A stretch of DNA of 45,017 nt, taken from the NCBI GenBank assembly GCA_020435295.1, contig JAGQZV010000006.1:1-45017 (forward strand), in the 5' to 3' direction. The translations under genes were made by a program, and so were the position numbers. The notes below the pieces were generated by a model. That model saw only the letters and a list, made by a program, of their open reading frames with translations. It searched no databases and had not been told where the DNA came from. This document shows positions 26,901 through 34,919 of this stretch, in pieces (positions within the stretch are counted from its first letter, which is position 1; the number at the start of each line of letters is the position of its first letter). The stretch comes from Bdellovibrionales bacterium (GTDB lineage: Bacteria > Bdellovibrionota > FAC87 > UBA2466 > JACKAF01).

Positions 26901-26977
26901 TGATCGTGGATAAGGTGACCCCTCTCCTAACTCCAGATGACCCTCTACAGCAGTTCCCCTCTCATGATTTTCATTAG
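23888..26977 (+). CDS. dnaE2: Error-prone DNA polymerase III alpha subunit
   Basis: A 1029-residue C-family polymerase (ImuC/DnaE2), the catalytic part of the translesion mutasome. The N-terminal PHP domain opens with FVELCAKSNFSFLEGASHP and ALTDSNGVYGL. The polymerase active site includes catalytic aspartates in PPDIDIDF (Asp370, 372, 374), preceded by GRGSAANSIVCYLLEIT. VVQISIVRPGPIQGEMVHPY and YGVPIFQEQVM follow. An OB-fold occurs near the C-terminus. It is slightly shorter than replicative DnaE and ends without the tau-binding tail, as expected for DnaE2. It overlaps imuB by 17 bases. Confidence 0.97.
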   Translation: MAALIEKHPFVELCAKSNFSFLEGASHPEEMVRQAQALGYLGLALTDSNGVYGLPKAHVAAKELNFPVICGAEILLEGKFPAYLLAKNREGYGDLCETLTQLHATEATLTCKHLDSPHLFLLLPPTPEIAPLLPGLKEHFEERIFLVAHRFMDGRDRDRLELLDRLSHKHALHCIASNAPLFHLRERKILQDVLRSIQHRTTLNNAGFKLLANSERHLKSPEALYKLFSDHPEWLENTLRIAENCHFSLDEIRYHYPTEWIPEGETTMSYLSKLTEKGIEKRYGRSSPPAVRQQVDKELKLIEELGYADYFLTTWDIVRFARSQGILCQGRGSAANSIVCYLLEITSIDPIRLDLLFERFLSRERNEPPDIDIDFEHERREEVIQYLYSRYGRDRAAITAEVICFRRKSALREVAKVFEIPLESVEKFLHLSHRRSLSEMHLEQFVELAPELQPKTIALYLEIVRLIRGFPRHIGTHVGGFVLTHDKLSRNVPIEKAAMPERTIVQWDKNDLDALGFVRVDILGLGMLTAIRKSFEYTEQIYGKKYTLSNIPAEDPKVYDKMCLADTVGVFQIESRAQMSMLPRLKPRNFFDLVVQISIVRPGPIQGEMVHPYLQRRAGEERFDFPLPELKRILEKTYGVPIFQEQVMAMAMVVADFSAGEADNLRRAMGTWKREGGEKLARIAAHLEERLISKGVKPDFAKQIVNQIKGFAEYGFPESHAASFAILAYVSVYLKTYYQDCFLTGLLNSRPMGFYSSHTLIYDAKRQGIDVRGVELPFSTWDNRVESPGVVRLGLREIRGLSKSTGLAIEAVFHNNPHLNFHGFIAALRDSLYPRPLIKRELFLLAFSGAFKTFGMNRREAIWEIQALRVEEELFLPEPESYPDLPKESSWERIRYDYESHGVSLYAHPMSYFRKYLMANLYMDSKSLQQTSKKYVRTSGVVICRQMPSTASGVLFITLEDEFGFVNLVLWKRVYEQFRDIILTHSFLLVEGKLDSPKNARVIHLIVDKVTPLLTPDDPLQQFPSHDFH

Positions 26978-27044
26978 TCCCCGGACTCCCTATCGATTAT
27001 GATGGCACTAATTTCTGGCAAACAGGTTCCCGGGGAGACGCATC

Positions 27045-28310
27045 ATGAATCGACCACCATTATTCGGGGGTAAACACCTCGGATTGGCTTTACTGATACT
27101 AGCTCTGCTGACGAGCGTCCCGCTCCCAACAATGGCCCAACAAAGCCCATCGCTGCTCGTAGCCGCTAGAAAAAAACGCTCGACCACGAAAAAACAGCGC
27201 GCAGCGCCAATAAAAAAAGCACCGGAAAAAACTCCTGAACCCCAGCAAGCTCGGGAAGAAAAGACTGTAGACCTGACAGAATTGGATCAGCAGGCAAATT
27301 CAAGCGAGTCCTACAACCGACTCCATGACAAGCAGTCGGCCTCCACAGCCAACTTCCGCACCTATTTTGATATAGCGTTCAGCTACAGGCCAGGAGACCA
27401 ACCCATTTCATTTGAAAACTTTCACTCGACCTTCCTATTGGAGTACACGCCTTTAACGGAGCTAACCTTTGTCGTGGGACTTGCCCCTCCGACGGTGCTT
27501 CCGCTCTACTATGAGATGGATTGGCAGATCACCGATCGTCTGACCCTGCGCCTGGGGCGTATTTGGGTTCCCTTCGATCAGATCAATCCGCACAATACTT
27601 TCGGTGGGTTCATCAACACGAGCTTACTACGTGCGGCCAACCAAGAGGCTTTCCTGCCAGACGTTTGGGCAGATCTGGGAGCGGGGGCGAAATATGATTT
27701 AGTCCGCGACGATACTCTTCAGATTGAAACCCACATATATGTTGTCAATGGGTTTGGACAAGGCGGAACCGATCCGAAAGGGGAATCTTCCACTTATCCG
27801 GATTTTAGTCTTCCGGTCGCACGACAGGACAACAACGATGACAAGGCCTTCGGTGCTCGCATACACGGCTTATACAATCACAGCGTAGGCTTGGGCCTAT
27901 CTTTTTTCACCGGCGGGTACAACAACCAGGGGACAACCAATGCGCGTATCACAATGCTGGGTGCCGATTTTCAGGCCTACATCGCGGCACTTTCCTTTCG
28001 AGCCGGCTATGCGTACATGTACGTCGATCTGCCTCTTGGGACTTCGCGCCAGTCCTATACTCGCGGAGGCTTGTATACCGAGCTGACACTTCGGGCTACG
28101 GATAAATGGAAACTTGGGATCCTCGGCGGGGTGCAGCAGAATGACAACAACGTTTCAGATCAAAACGATCGCACCATCTGGGGTGGAAAAATAGAATACC
28201 TCATCAATCATATGATGATCGTATCGCTACAATATTTTAAGGACTTGAGACAGTCGCCAGGAAAAACAAATTTTGATGTGGCACTGCTGCGTTACAGTCT
28301 AACCCTATAA
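27045..28310 (+). CDS. Outer-membrane beta-barrel (porin-like) protein
   Basis: A 421-residue product. A signal peptide (LALLILALLTSVPLPTMAQ) is followed by a Lys/Pro/Ala-rich linker to about residue 85. From about residue 100 there are alternating amphipathic strands with aromatic girdles (RTYFDIAFSYRPG, LTLRLGRIWVPF, KAFGARIHGLYNHS, AYMYVDLP), and the protein ends ...FDVALLRYSLTL, a hydrophobic/aromatic C-terminal barrel strand. The LGRIWVPFDQINPHNTFGGF region resembles phosphate-selective-porin-like or OprO/P-type barrels, but I am not sure of substrate. The GGGGAG ribosome-binding site precedes ATG 27045. It converges with the haem-lipoprotein operon. Confidence 0.78.
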   Translation: MNRPPLFGGKHLGLALLILALLTSVPLPTMAQQSPSLLVAARKKRSTTKKQRAAPIKKAPEKTPEPQQAREEKTVDLTELDQQANSSESYNRLHDKQSASTANFRTYFDIAFSYRPGDQPISFENFHSTFLLEYTPLTELTFVVGLAPPTVLPLYYEMDWQITDRLTLRLGRIWVPFDQINPHNTFGGFINTSLLRAANQEAFLPDVWADLGAGAKYDLVRDDTLQIETHIYVVNGFGQGGTDPKGESSTYPDFSLPVARQDNNDDKAFGARIHGLYNHSVGLGLSFFTGGYNNQGTTNARITMLGADFQAYIAALSFRAGYAYMYVDLPLGTSRQSYTRGGLYTELTLRATDKWKLGILGGVQQNDNNVSDQNDRTIWGGKIEYLINHMMIVSLQYFKDLRQSPGKTNFDVALLRYSLTL

Positions 28311-28311
28311 T

Positions 28312-29400
28312 CTACTCGTCAACTTCCTCGTTGATCCAATCCAGGATGTCCAGTGCACGAGTCTGGTTAAACCCGTTGGGTCGCAGTGGGTGCCCATTGA
28401 TACCATCAAGCGGGTACTTGATGAGTGGAGAATTGTTAGCGTCTCCGTCCACGCGCATCACAGACGCATCACACAGCTGCGCGTCTGTGCCTCGCATGTC
28501 GAACCGCGACGTCGCGTCAAAATTGCTTCCTTGGTGACAGCTAAAACAGCGGGCAGAAAGCTGGGGTTTCGCTTTTGCGATAAAGGTACTGAGGCTTCTG
28601 CAGGAAACACTTCCTGACTCCCGCAATTCCAAAAAAATAGGCGTCAGCTGGTGGGCTGGGCCAGACGCTAACAAGATGCCAGAAGAACTGCTGAGCACAG
28701 CTTCGCTGCCCCCGTTTACAACGCGATCAATGGTCGCATAAGTTCCGGGGCCAGCTAAGGCGCCATCTAAGCCTATCTCCAAGTTTCGTACGTACACACT
28801 TCTTGAAGACACAATGCGAGGCATGGCAAAGATCAACCCTTCGCCGCTCAGATCGCGTTTCACGCTGAGTTCGAACACGCCACCAGCCGGAAGCACGTCA
28901 TCCAAACTCCACTGCATCACGGTAAAGTCGCTCTGAGACAGATCTCCCGGAATGTCCTGGGCAGGCAGGATGGTTCCGTCGGCCAATTGAGCCAAGCGAG
29001 ACTCCCCATCGTCCCACCACTTCTGCACAAGCGCAGCCATTTCACTTCCGTCAGATGAACACGCCCCGCCACAGTGTCCGTCCATGGTCTTGCGTACCAA
29101 CACGCTGGACTCCACATTGGAAAAATTCGCATAGTTGCGGGCACCCGCGTAGGCCTTAACCACATCCTCAGCACCAATATTCGGGTACTGCCCACCAAGC
29201 GCGTGGCAGGTAACACAGCGGGCTCCTGTTACGGTATACACCGAACTCTTAAACGCAACCACTCCCACTCCGCCCGCGCCCGCTAGAGCAGGCTCACCGC
29301 GGTTATCCAAAGCGCAGCCGCTGAGAACGGCCATCGCAACTCCGATCAGCAGAAACGCATCACAGGAGCGAAAGCCTTCAATTTTCTTAACGTCTAGCAT
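28312..29400 (-). CDS. Exported lipoprotein with two c-type haem motifs
   Basis: A 362-residue lipoprotein (lipobox LSGC, Cys29). Two CxxCH motifs are present, Cys62-Cys65-His66 (CVTCH) near the N-terminus and Cys285-Cys288-His289 (CFSCH) near the C-terminus; between them is a beta-rich domain. The ends resemble cytochrome-c-like modules found in envelope proteins of Bdellovibrionota and Planctomycetes, though the middle is not recognised. It is the last gene of an operon with a Tat-exported protein and another CxxCH protein (17-base gap from the preceding gene). Covalent haem is predicted, not shown; a CxxCH pair can be coincidental, but the paired CHALGG and CHQGS contexts look genuine. Confidence 0.75.
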   Translation of the reverse strand: MLDVKKIEGFRSCDAFLLIGVAMAVLSGCALDNRGEPALAGAGGVGVVAFKSSVYTVTGARCVTCHALGGQYPNIGAEDVVKAYAGARNYANFSNVESSVLVRKTMDGHCGGACSSDGSEMAALVQKWWDDGESRLAQLADGTILPAQDIPGDLSQSDFTVMQWSLDDVLPAGGVFELSVKRDLSGEGLIFAMPRIVSSRSVYVRNLEIGLDGALAGPGTYATIDRVVNGGSEAVLSSSSGILLASGPAHQLTPIFLELRESGSVSCRSLSTFIAKAKPQLSARCFSCHQGSNFDATSRFDMRGTDAQLCDASVMRVDGDANNSPLIKYPLDGINGHPLRPNGFNQTRALDILDWINEEVDE

Positions 29401-29417
29401 GCAAAAAAACGCACCTT

Positions 29418-30926
29418 CTAACTTCGTTTAACTAGTCTAAGCACGCTGTTCACACTGATACCCTGAGTTCCCGGGATCTGCTTCCACAGGTCAATTCCGT
29501 TTGGGTGGAGCGAGTAATAGGCAAGTGCCAGAGCTAGGCCGTGATTGACTTCATTCGCAATCGGGTTGTCCGGATCGGTCGAAGCGGACTGATCGTTCGC
29601 AGACGCCTTAAAGTAGCCCAAGTACGGATTGTCATCGATAAGATCAATCTTCCCTTGAGGATCATAGGCAATAACGGTGTTTGTCGCCACGCGTCCGTTC
29701 TCTTTGGGGTACTCAATCGCCCCAGGATCCGTACCCGCAAGACCTTCGCGCGTGCTCGCACTCCCATCACTAATGCGCTGGATCATCACCCGGCGCCCCT
29801 TTAGTTCGGCAAGTTTTAAAATATTGCGCACCAGAGACCAACTTCGTCGTTGCGCGCTCTCATTCTTCGTCGCCGTACCGTCGTGAACGTCACAACCCGC
29901 GATTTCTATGGTTACCGCGGTAGTAATCTTTCCAGCTAGCGCGTGGTAGGCGAGCGTGGCTTGCCTCGCCTCAACCGAACGCGGGTTTGTCGCGGCTGTT
30001 ACTTTAAAGGCCTGCTGAACATCGGCATCCTGAAGCGGATTTGGCACGACACTGGCTGCGTTGGCCCGAATTTTCGCCCCTGCGCAGTCCAATAATCCGG
30101 ACATTTGCTCATGGTTATCCAAATTCAAGAAGGCCTTCATTGCCGTGCCACCCATTCGAGACCAAGCACGCAGAAAACTCTCGCGTTGTGATGTCGAATA
30201 GGAACCAAAAGACATCCCCCTTACGGCGTTTTCCACATCTTTGTTTTCAGATACTCTTATGCTTCTCCCCGGACTCGAACCGACAGAACGGGAGTTCCCT
30301 CCGCTCAATTTGTTGGAGGTACCCATTTGCTGAACGGCAGCGTTTCCCGCGATCTGGCTGCAAAGGTAAGCGGTATTAAACGGGTTCGTGCCTGTATCAT
30401 CATTGGACTTTCCCATCAGAAGAAACGCCGCCGTACTGGCGAGCGTAGTAGCCCCCAAAAGCTGTGAACTGGGGACATTAGCGTCTCGCGCCCCGGTAGC
30501 ATCCAAACCAAACAAGGACTGATAGATTTCGCTGTCCTGGTGTACCCACGGCCCCTTCCAATTTCCTGGTTTCACCATCTTGCCGGTCAAATGAGAATTG
30601 CCGGTGCCCAAGCCCAGTTTGTCATAATGCGAAAGAAAATCCCCGTTTCTATCAACGGCCGCAAGACCGCGATCATGTCTGCCGCCAACGTCATCAATGA
30701 TAATGCAGGCCACGTAATTCGGGTCGTCGCCCGCTAAGGGGCCGTCGCCGGAACATTCGCTACCCATCGCCGTCCCCGCGCGGAGCGCAAAATCCAATAC
30801 GGAGGGCACCACGATGATGCCGGCGCCTTCGACAAGGCCGTGAGAAATGAACTGTCGTCGAGTAAGTGGTTTGGGGTGACCCTCGGGCAAGAGAGAGTCC
30901 TGTTTTTTACGACGTTTTTTAGACAT
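29418..30926 (-). CDS. Tat-exported protein, DUF1501/DUF1552-like role suspected
   Basis: A 502-residue product with a basic N-terminus and a twin-arginine-type signal, LTRRQFISHGLVEGAGIIVVPS. The mature part contains VACIIIDDVGGRHDRGLA, then Asn/Ser/Thr-rich sequence, and VTIEIAGCDVHDGTA. The overall organisation (Tat signal, an early IxDxxGG-type strand, genomic pairing with a CxxCH exported protein) resembles DUF1501/DUF1552 proteins, which are usually encoded next to DUF1800 or DUF1592/1588 partners. I cannot confirm the family by eye. It lies 15 bases downstream of a small lipoprotein gene and 17 upstream of the haem lipoprotein gene, all one operon. AGAGG precedes ATG 30926. Confidence 0.7.
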   Translation of the reverse strand: MSKKRRKKQDSLLPEGHPKPLTRRQFISHGLVEGAGIIVVPSVLDFALRAGTAMGSECSGDGPLAGDDPNYVACIIIDDVGGRHDRGLAAVDRNGDFLSHYDKLGLGTGNSHLTGKMVKPGNWKGPWVHQDSEIYQSLFGLDATGARDANVPSSQLLGATTLASTAAFLLMGKSNDDTGTNPFNTAYLCSQIAGNAAVQQMGTSNKLSGGNSRSVGSSPGRSIRVSENKDVENAVRGMSFGSYSTSQRESFLRAWSRMGGTAMKAFLNLDNHEQMSGLLDCAGAKIRANAASVVPNPLQDADVQQAFKVTAATNPRSVEARQATLAYHALAGKITTAVTIEIAGCDVHDGTATKNESAQRRSWSLVRNILKLAELKGRRVMIQRISDGSASTREGLAGTDPGAIEYPKENGRVATNTVIAYDPQGKIDLIDDNPYLGYFKASANDQSASTDPDNPIANEVNHGLALALAYYSLHPNGIDLWKQIPGTQGISVNSVLRLVKRS

Positions 30927-30941
30927 GGTTACCTCTTCGAC

Positions 30942-31505
30942 TTAGCCGAGTAGAGTTCCGGCCTGACCTAAAATGAGTGCCCCAATGGCCTTAAAGAGGT
31001 CTCTCTGCTGAGTGGTGTTATTGTTCTGATACCCGGTTTTCATCTCGTTAAACATCTGAACTACAATGGCAATAGTTTCCGGGTTCGGGAGCTCGCCATT
31101 TACGCGAAATGAAAGTCTATTGGCGAGCGTCTCTATATCTGCGTCCGCTACGGTTCGCCACCCGCCGCTCAATGAAATGCCCTGAAAAATAACCCGCTCC
31201 GATTCCGGCAGAGCGCTTTCCTGAGTGATGAGTTTGGCCATTACATAGCCCGCCAAATTAATGTGGGCCTGAATCGCCGCCGGGGAAAGTGAACCCGTAT
31301 ACGCGTATTTGACTTCGTCGTATGCGGTGGACACCAAATAAGGATCTAAGCCTACCGCACTGGACATCAGGTTGACGGCTTGCATCGCGCTGATGGTACC
31401 TAGTCCGCCCTCCGCCTCCACTTCATCCTTCAACGCGCAACCCTGGGCTATAAAAAGCCCCAACAATGCGGAAAGAAGATAGGTGAATTTGTATTTTGCT
31501 ATCAT
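30942..31505 (-). CDS. Small lipoprotein of the haem-protein operon, function unknown
   Basis: A 187-residue product with signal YLLSALLGLFIAQGC; the Cys after AQG is probably lipidated. The mature protein is helical and acidic, with DPYLVSTAYDEVKYAYTG and a C-terminal ALILGQAGTLLG. No family is recognised. It sits seven bases after a CxxCH exported protein gene and 15 bases before the Tat protein gene, so it probably functions in the same envelope complex or process. Confidence 0.72.
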   Translation of the reverse strand: MIAKYKFTYLLSALLGLFIAQGCALKDEVEAEGGLGTISAMQAVNLMSSAVGLDPYLVSTAYDEVKYAYTGSLSPAAIQAHINLAGYVMAKLITQESALPESERVIFQGISLSGGWRTVADADIETLANRLSFRVNGELPNPETIAIVVQMFNEMKTGYQNNNTTQQRDLFKAIGALILGQAGTLLG

Positions 31506-31512
31506 TAAAATC

Positions 31513-32733
31513 CTAAAGCTTTTCCATACATTTCACAGTGGCTTGGATGAACAGCTCCTTGAGGTTGTACCCGGAATCGACAAATTCCTGAGCTAACCCG
31601 TCCACCGTTTTTTTGTCTTGAAAGTCGAGTTCCTCTTTGCGGCACACTTTCTTAAAAGCCGTCTGCGCCAAACATTTCGGGTACGCTTCGGTCGAAGCAA
31701 TCGCTGCCGCGTAGGAAGCGAGGCCATTTCCTTCTTTGTCGGCCGATCCCCATCCCAAACGGGCATTATTGTAATCTCGCATCACGTTAAGCCAGGAGTC
31801 GTCGGTCGTGTTGTAACCCACTTCCGGCGACGTATCCGCATTTTGAAGGTACTTGTTTTGGACACGGTCACTTCGGTACCGAAAGCGGTTGCTATTAAAA
31901 TCAAAATAAGCAAGGGCTCCGGCCTGGCTATCCAGCTTGGCGTGGCACCCAACGCAGTTGTTGTTATATTCGCCTGGCTCTCTGGCCACATCGTGGCGCA
32001 CTCGAAAATCTGGTTCGCGCGTATCACGAATGGAGCTTAGCGGAGTGCACAATAAGTGCTCCATAATCCAGCGAATCAGCCTGCGATTGGTTCCGGCTGA
32101 CAAATACTCTTCGCCAGCGGGCCGGGAAGTGAGAATTCCAGAAATTTCCGCTTCGGGAACCTCGCTGGGATCGTCCGTAAAAGTGTCGTCAGTATTTTTT
32201 ATTTTAGTCGCGGTACGTTGGTTGATTTTCTGTAGCGCGCTACCAATGTCGGAAAAATGTGTCTCCACATACGCGTAGTGCTTGTTGTTCGTCCTGGCGG
32301 GATACATCTCCTCAATCACTCTTCCCGCAACACCCTGAATGAGCTCTGGATTGTACGTGGCGGTCCATTTACCAGTAAGAAGTTCGCGCGCATCGATACC
32401 GTCTCGCGCAGCCAGCACAAACATGGCGGACATCTCGTTGTAAGAAACGTTTGCGTCTGTACCGACATTGGTAAGAACGGAAGCCCACTCCTTGATGACG
32501 CGGAAAAAACCCGTCTTGGACGTGGCCCGACGGACCACCGCCTCAAAACGGCCGGCCCGGATATCTTCGGCTCCGAGTTGGAGCTCAGTAGAAGTCGGCA
32601 CGTCCCCGGGGAGGCGCTTGTAAATGAGGCGGACGATGTCTTCGGCGCTCGTTCCCTGGGCACTAGGCTGGAAGCCCCACAACAACGCCAAAACGATGCG
32701 CGGGACAATTATGAATTTGGTTTTTCGACCCAT
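31513..32733 (-). CDS. Exported CxxCH (cytochrome-c-like) protein, first gene of the operon
   Basis: A 406-residue product with a signal peptide (KFIIVPRIVLALLWGFQPSAQG). It has one CxxCH motif (NNNCVGCHAKLDSQAGALAYFDFN) preceded by RRLIRWIMEHLLCTPL. That pairing of a tryptophan/leucine helix with a CxxCH followed by Asp/Gly resembles DUF1588/DUF1592 modules of planctomycete and myxobacterial exported proteins, which accompany DUF1552 partners. ATG 32733 was chosen for its signal peptide; TTG 32766 is an alternative. Haem binding is an inference from the motif. It is the first of a four-gene unit with about 150 bases between it and the palindrome at 32886-32906. Confidence 0.72.
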   Translation of the reverse strand: MGRKTKFIIVPRIVLALLWGFQPSAQGTSAEDIVRLIYKRLPGDVPTSTELQLGAEDIRAGRFEAVVRRATSKTGFFRVIKEWASVLTNVGTDANVSYNEMSAMFVLAARDGIDARELLTGKWTATYNPELIQGVAGRVIEEMYPARTNNKHYAYVETHFSDIGSALQKINQRTATKIKNTDDTFTDDPSEVPEAEISGILTSRPAGEEYLSAGTNRRLIRWIMEHLLCTPLSSIRDTREPDFRVRHDVAREPGEYNNNCVGCHAKLDSQAGALAYFDFNSNRFRYRSDRVQNKYLQNADTSPEVGYNTTDDSWLNVMRDYNNARLGWGSADKEGNGLASYAAAIASTEAYPKCLAQTAFKKVCRKEELDFQDKKTVDGLAQEFVDSGYNLKELFIQATVKCMEKL

Positions 32734-32885
32734 GTGTACTGGAGAGTGTTGCAACCAAAATGCCAAACACTTCTACAGCTGACAAAAGCTTGTAAAGCTG
32801 CCAAGGAAATGGGCACCCACCCCACCACAAATCAATGGCCCCTCAAAATCCGTCAGAAAATCCACACCTTGCGCTTCCGCCCACC

Positions 32886-32906
32886 TTGTATACAAACTGT
32901 ATACAA
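32886..32906. promoter_or_regulatory. Candidate operator: inverted TTGTATACA arms
   Basis: TTGTATACA, a three-base AAC centre and TGTATACAA form a perfect 9-bp-arm inverted repeat in the 298-base divergent region between the haem-protein operon (-) and the frameshifted gene (+). Each arm also contains GTATAC. The symmetry suits a dimeric repressor such as a GntR- or TetR-family protein; no such regulator gene is in the window. Nothing else is recognised in this intergenic region. Confidence 0.5.
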
Positions 32907-33031
32907 TGATGTGCCTGGGGTCCCGGGCTTACACCTCTAGAATGGCATCGTGAACGTCGATTTTTTCAAAGGTCACTAGAGGCTTGCTCGCTCCTGCAAG
33001 ACTAGTTAGAACTGGCACGGGGAGGTTCATT

Positions 33032-33738
33032 ATGAAGAAACTGCACTTTTTCCGTTTGTTGGTTTGTGGAGTCGCACTCGCCTCGGCACAATTGCTCGCG
33101 GACTCCGGTCAAATATTCCGAAGCCAGTCTGGACAATTCCTGGTTCGCCAGGTCAGCCAGTTCAGCAGCCTGGTCCAAATTGATCTACTAGCTCGCGCCC
33201 CGCTGCCGTTACGTTTTCAATTCCAGAGGAGGAAGCCAAGGGTGCTGAGCTGGCTTTTGAGCTAGCGCTAGGCACAGTGACAAAGAGCTACAGACTTTCG
33301 GACGGTGACGTCTCCGATCGAGTCTCTTTTAAGGGACGTTGGGTTAAGATCCAGTCTGTCCAGAACGAGTCTAACTTGGACGTGCGCGTTGGGATAGAAG
33401 ACACCAACGACACTGCTAAGGAAGTTTGGCTAATTAATTTCAAGTCGAAGACGAAACTTACGGACGTTCTAATTGACGGCGAGAGTGGAGCTCGGGTTAC
33501 GCAGATCTACTTTGAGCGGCCACAGCCGACACATGAGCTCGTAGGCCGAGTGAAGTTCGGCGACAAGTGCTTAGGGCGGGCGTACCTTGTTGAATCAGAC
33601 CAACGGCAAGCGTGCATCGTCAGCGAGCCCTTGGGTTCACCCATCGACTTTTCCGCCCTGGGAAGCCAGCTTGTTCGCTTGCGTGGCTACTACTCATCGG
33701 GCGTGTTTATTGCCCAAGGGGCTATATTGGAGCGGTAG
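33032..33738 (+). pseudogene. Frameshifted gene for a small secreted protein
   Basis: ATG 33032, with GGGGAGG upstream, begins a signal peptide (KKLHFFRLLVCGVALASAQLLA) and runs in frame to a stop at 33263-33265. The last 25 codons (RAPLPLRFQFQRRKP) look out-of-frame. A second frame, open from 33184 to 33738, reads protein-like from its beginning (AAVTFSIPEEEAKGAELAFEL, then SYRLSDGDVSDRVSF, ending GVFIAQGAILER). Joining the two near 33185-33260 would restore one secreted protein of about 235 residues, so a single frameshift is likely. Alternatively, the second frame could start at GTG 33277 as a separate gene lacking a signal. No family recognised; the lesion could be natural or a sequencing error. 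Confidence 0.6.
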
Positions 33739-33901
33739 TGTACACTGCTTGAACACACGTACAAATCTTCCACGCACGAATGCCCAGAAGAACCCCGGGC
33801 CCCCACTTCCAAGTGCTAGCTATTACTGGCTATTCCACTTTTCCGGATCCTGGCCTTGGCTTTGCAAAACCTAGATCTGTAACAACTCTAGGACGGGCAT
33901 C

Positions 33902-34825
33902 ATGATTAAAAAATTCTACTTCGCCAGTTGGCGATTTCTGTTCTTATCTCCTTTATTTTTAGGGGCCGCGTGTTCGCGACCGGCAGGAAACCCGGCGACC
34001 GCACTTGTGCGCGCCGCAAACGGGACCAACTATTCTGTTAGCTGTTTGCAGCAGATGGGTCCTGACAAAATGGACCAATGCGAAGTCGACCCCAACGCGG
34101 CAAGCTCTCAAGGCGGTGGCAGCAGAGGTTTAGTAGTAGGAAACGATCAACCCGTCGCTCACGGCGATAGCCACTATGTCGTATTCAATATTCTGTCGTT
34201 CCAACAAAAAGCTATTTGTAACTACCTCTTCGGGGCGTGGAACGTGGAGGAATGCTACACGCTTTTTGGATACCAATACCCAAACAACCACCAGCCGCCT
34301 TCTGGAGGCTGGTGTGATCCGTATCAGTTTAACCCGATTTATTACTTTATGTTCCCCAATCGCTGTTATTACCAGCCCACCCCCCAGGGAGCAAAGCTAT
34401 TGGAAATTCGCAAAGAACCCAATCTCCAAGACGGTGGGCTTGCCAGTTGGTCTGTCATTATTTACAGCTCGGGCGAGCTCTACTCAAACTTTTGCCCGGG
34501 TTACGTGTACGCTGCAGTACAAAACTCAATCCCAGCACAGCGCCCCTGCCAACAGACATATCTGCAGCGCCTAAATGCAGAAACCATCCGACTCATAAAT
34601 GTGCACCTCGATCAAGCAAAGGACACCCCGCTTACGGAATACAATCCGGAGATCCAGTGCTTAGCAGCGTCGCAATATAGATTCGTCTACGAAGGGCGCA
34701 GTGGATCTGTTCCCTTGCGTATCTGGGATTCACCATGCGGTAGCGACCAGGTCAACGAATCGACGAGCGGAGGCATTTTGATTCGCTTCCTCGATCGTGT
34801 CTGGGACTACTTTGCACCCAATTAG
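33902..34825 (+). CDS. Lipoprotein of unknown function, cysteine- and aromatic-rich
   Basis: A 307-residue product with signal FLFLSPLFLGAAC giving a lipidated Cys at about residue 24. The mature part is rich in Cys, Tyr, Pro and Asn (YLFGAWNVEECYTLFGYQYP, GGWCDPYQFNPIYYFMFPNRCYY), with at least eight cysteines that could pair in the envelope. No domain is recognised. ATG 33902 has AGGACGGGC upstream. It precedes the acid phosphatase gene by 93 bases on the same strand and follows the frameshifted gene; the three could share a transcript but the gaps are large. Confidence 0.72.
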   Translation: MIKKFYFASWRFLFLSPLFLGAACSRPAGNPATALVRAANGTNYSVSCLQQMGPDKMDQCEVDPNAASSQGGGSRGLVVGNDQPVAHGDSHYVVFNILSFQQKAICNYLFGAWNVEECYTLFGYQYPNNHQPPSGGWCDPYQFNPIYYFMFPNRCYYQPTPQGAKLLEIRKEPNLQDGGLASWSVIIYSSGELYSNFCPGYVYAAVQNSIPAQRPCQQTYLQRLNAETIRLINVHLDQAKDTPLTEYNPEIQCLAASQYRFVYEGRSGSVPLRIWDSPCGSDQVNESTSGGILIRFLDRVWDYFAPN

Positions 34826-34870
34826 TGAAAGGATCTTGCGCACTAAGCGCTTGAACTTTTAGAGCTTGAT

Positions 34871-34919
34871 TCTGGCCCTCTATCCGCTACGTTTTGCGTG
34901 GCAATGATGGAGGGCCAGA
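34871..34919 (+). promoter_or_regulatory. Hairpin burying the ribosome-binding site of the acid phosphatase gene
   Basis: TCTGGCCCTC at 34871-34880 is a perfect inverted repeat of GAGGGCCAGA at 34910-34919. The right arm contains the Shine-Dalgarno GAGGG and ends on the A of the ATG start. In mRNA this 10-bp stem with a 29-base loop would hide the SD, so translation may be regulated; it could alternatively act as a weak terminator of the preceding gene. Confidence 0.5.

Noticed and set aside
26978-27036. A TCCCCGG / CCGGGGA inverted repeat between dnaE2 and the barrel-protein gene.
   Set aside because: Only seven base pairs with a long loop and no T-run; too weak to call a terminator or regulator.
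33739-33901. Intergenic DNA between the frameshifted gene and the unknown lipoprotein gene.
   Set aside because: I looked for hairpins, small frames and promoters on both strands and found nothing strong enough to list.
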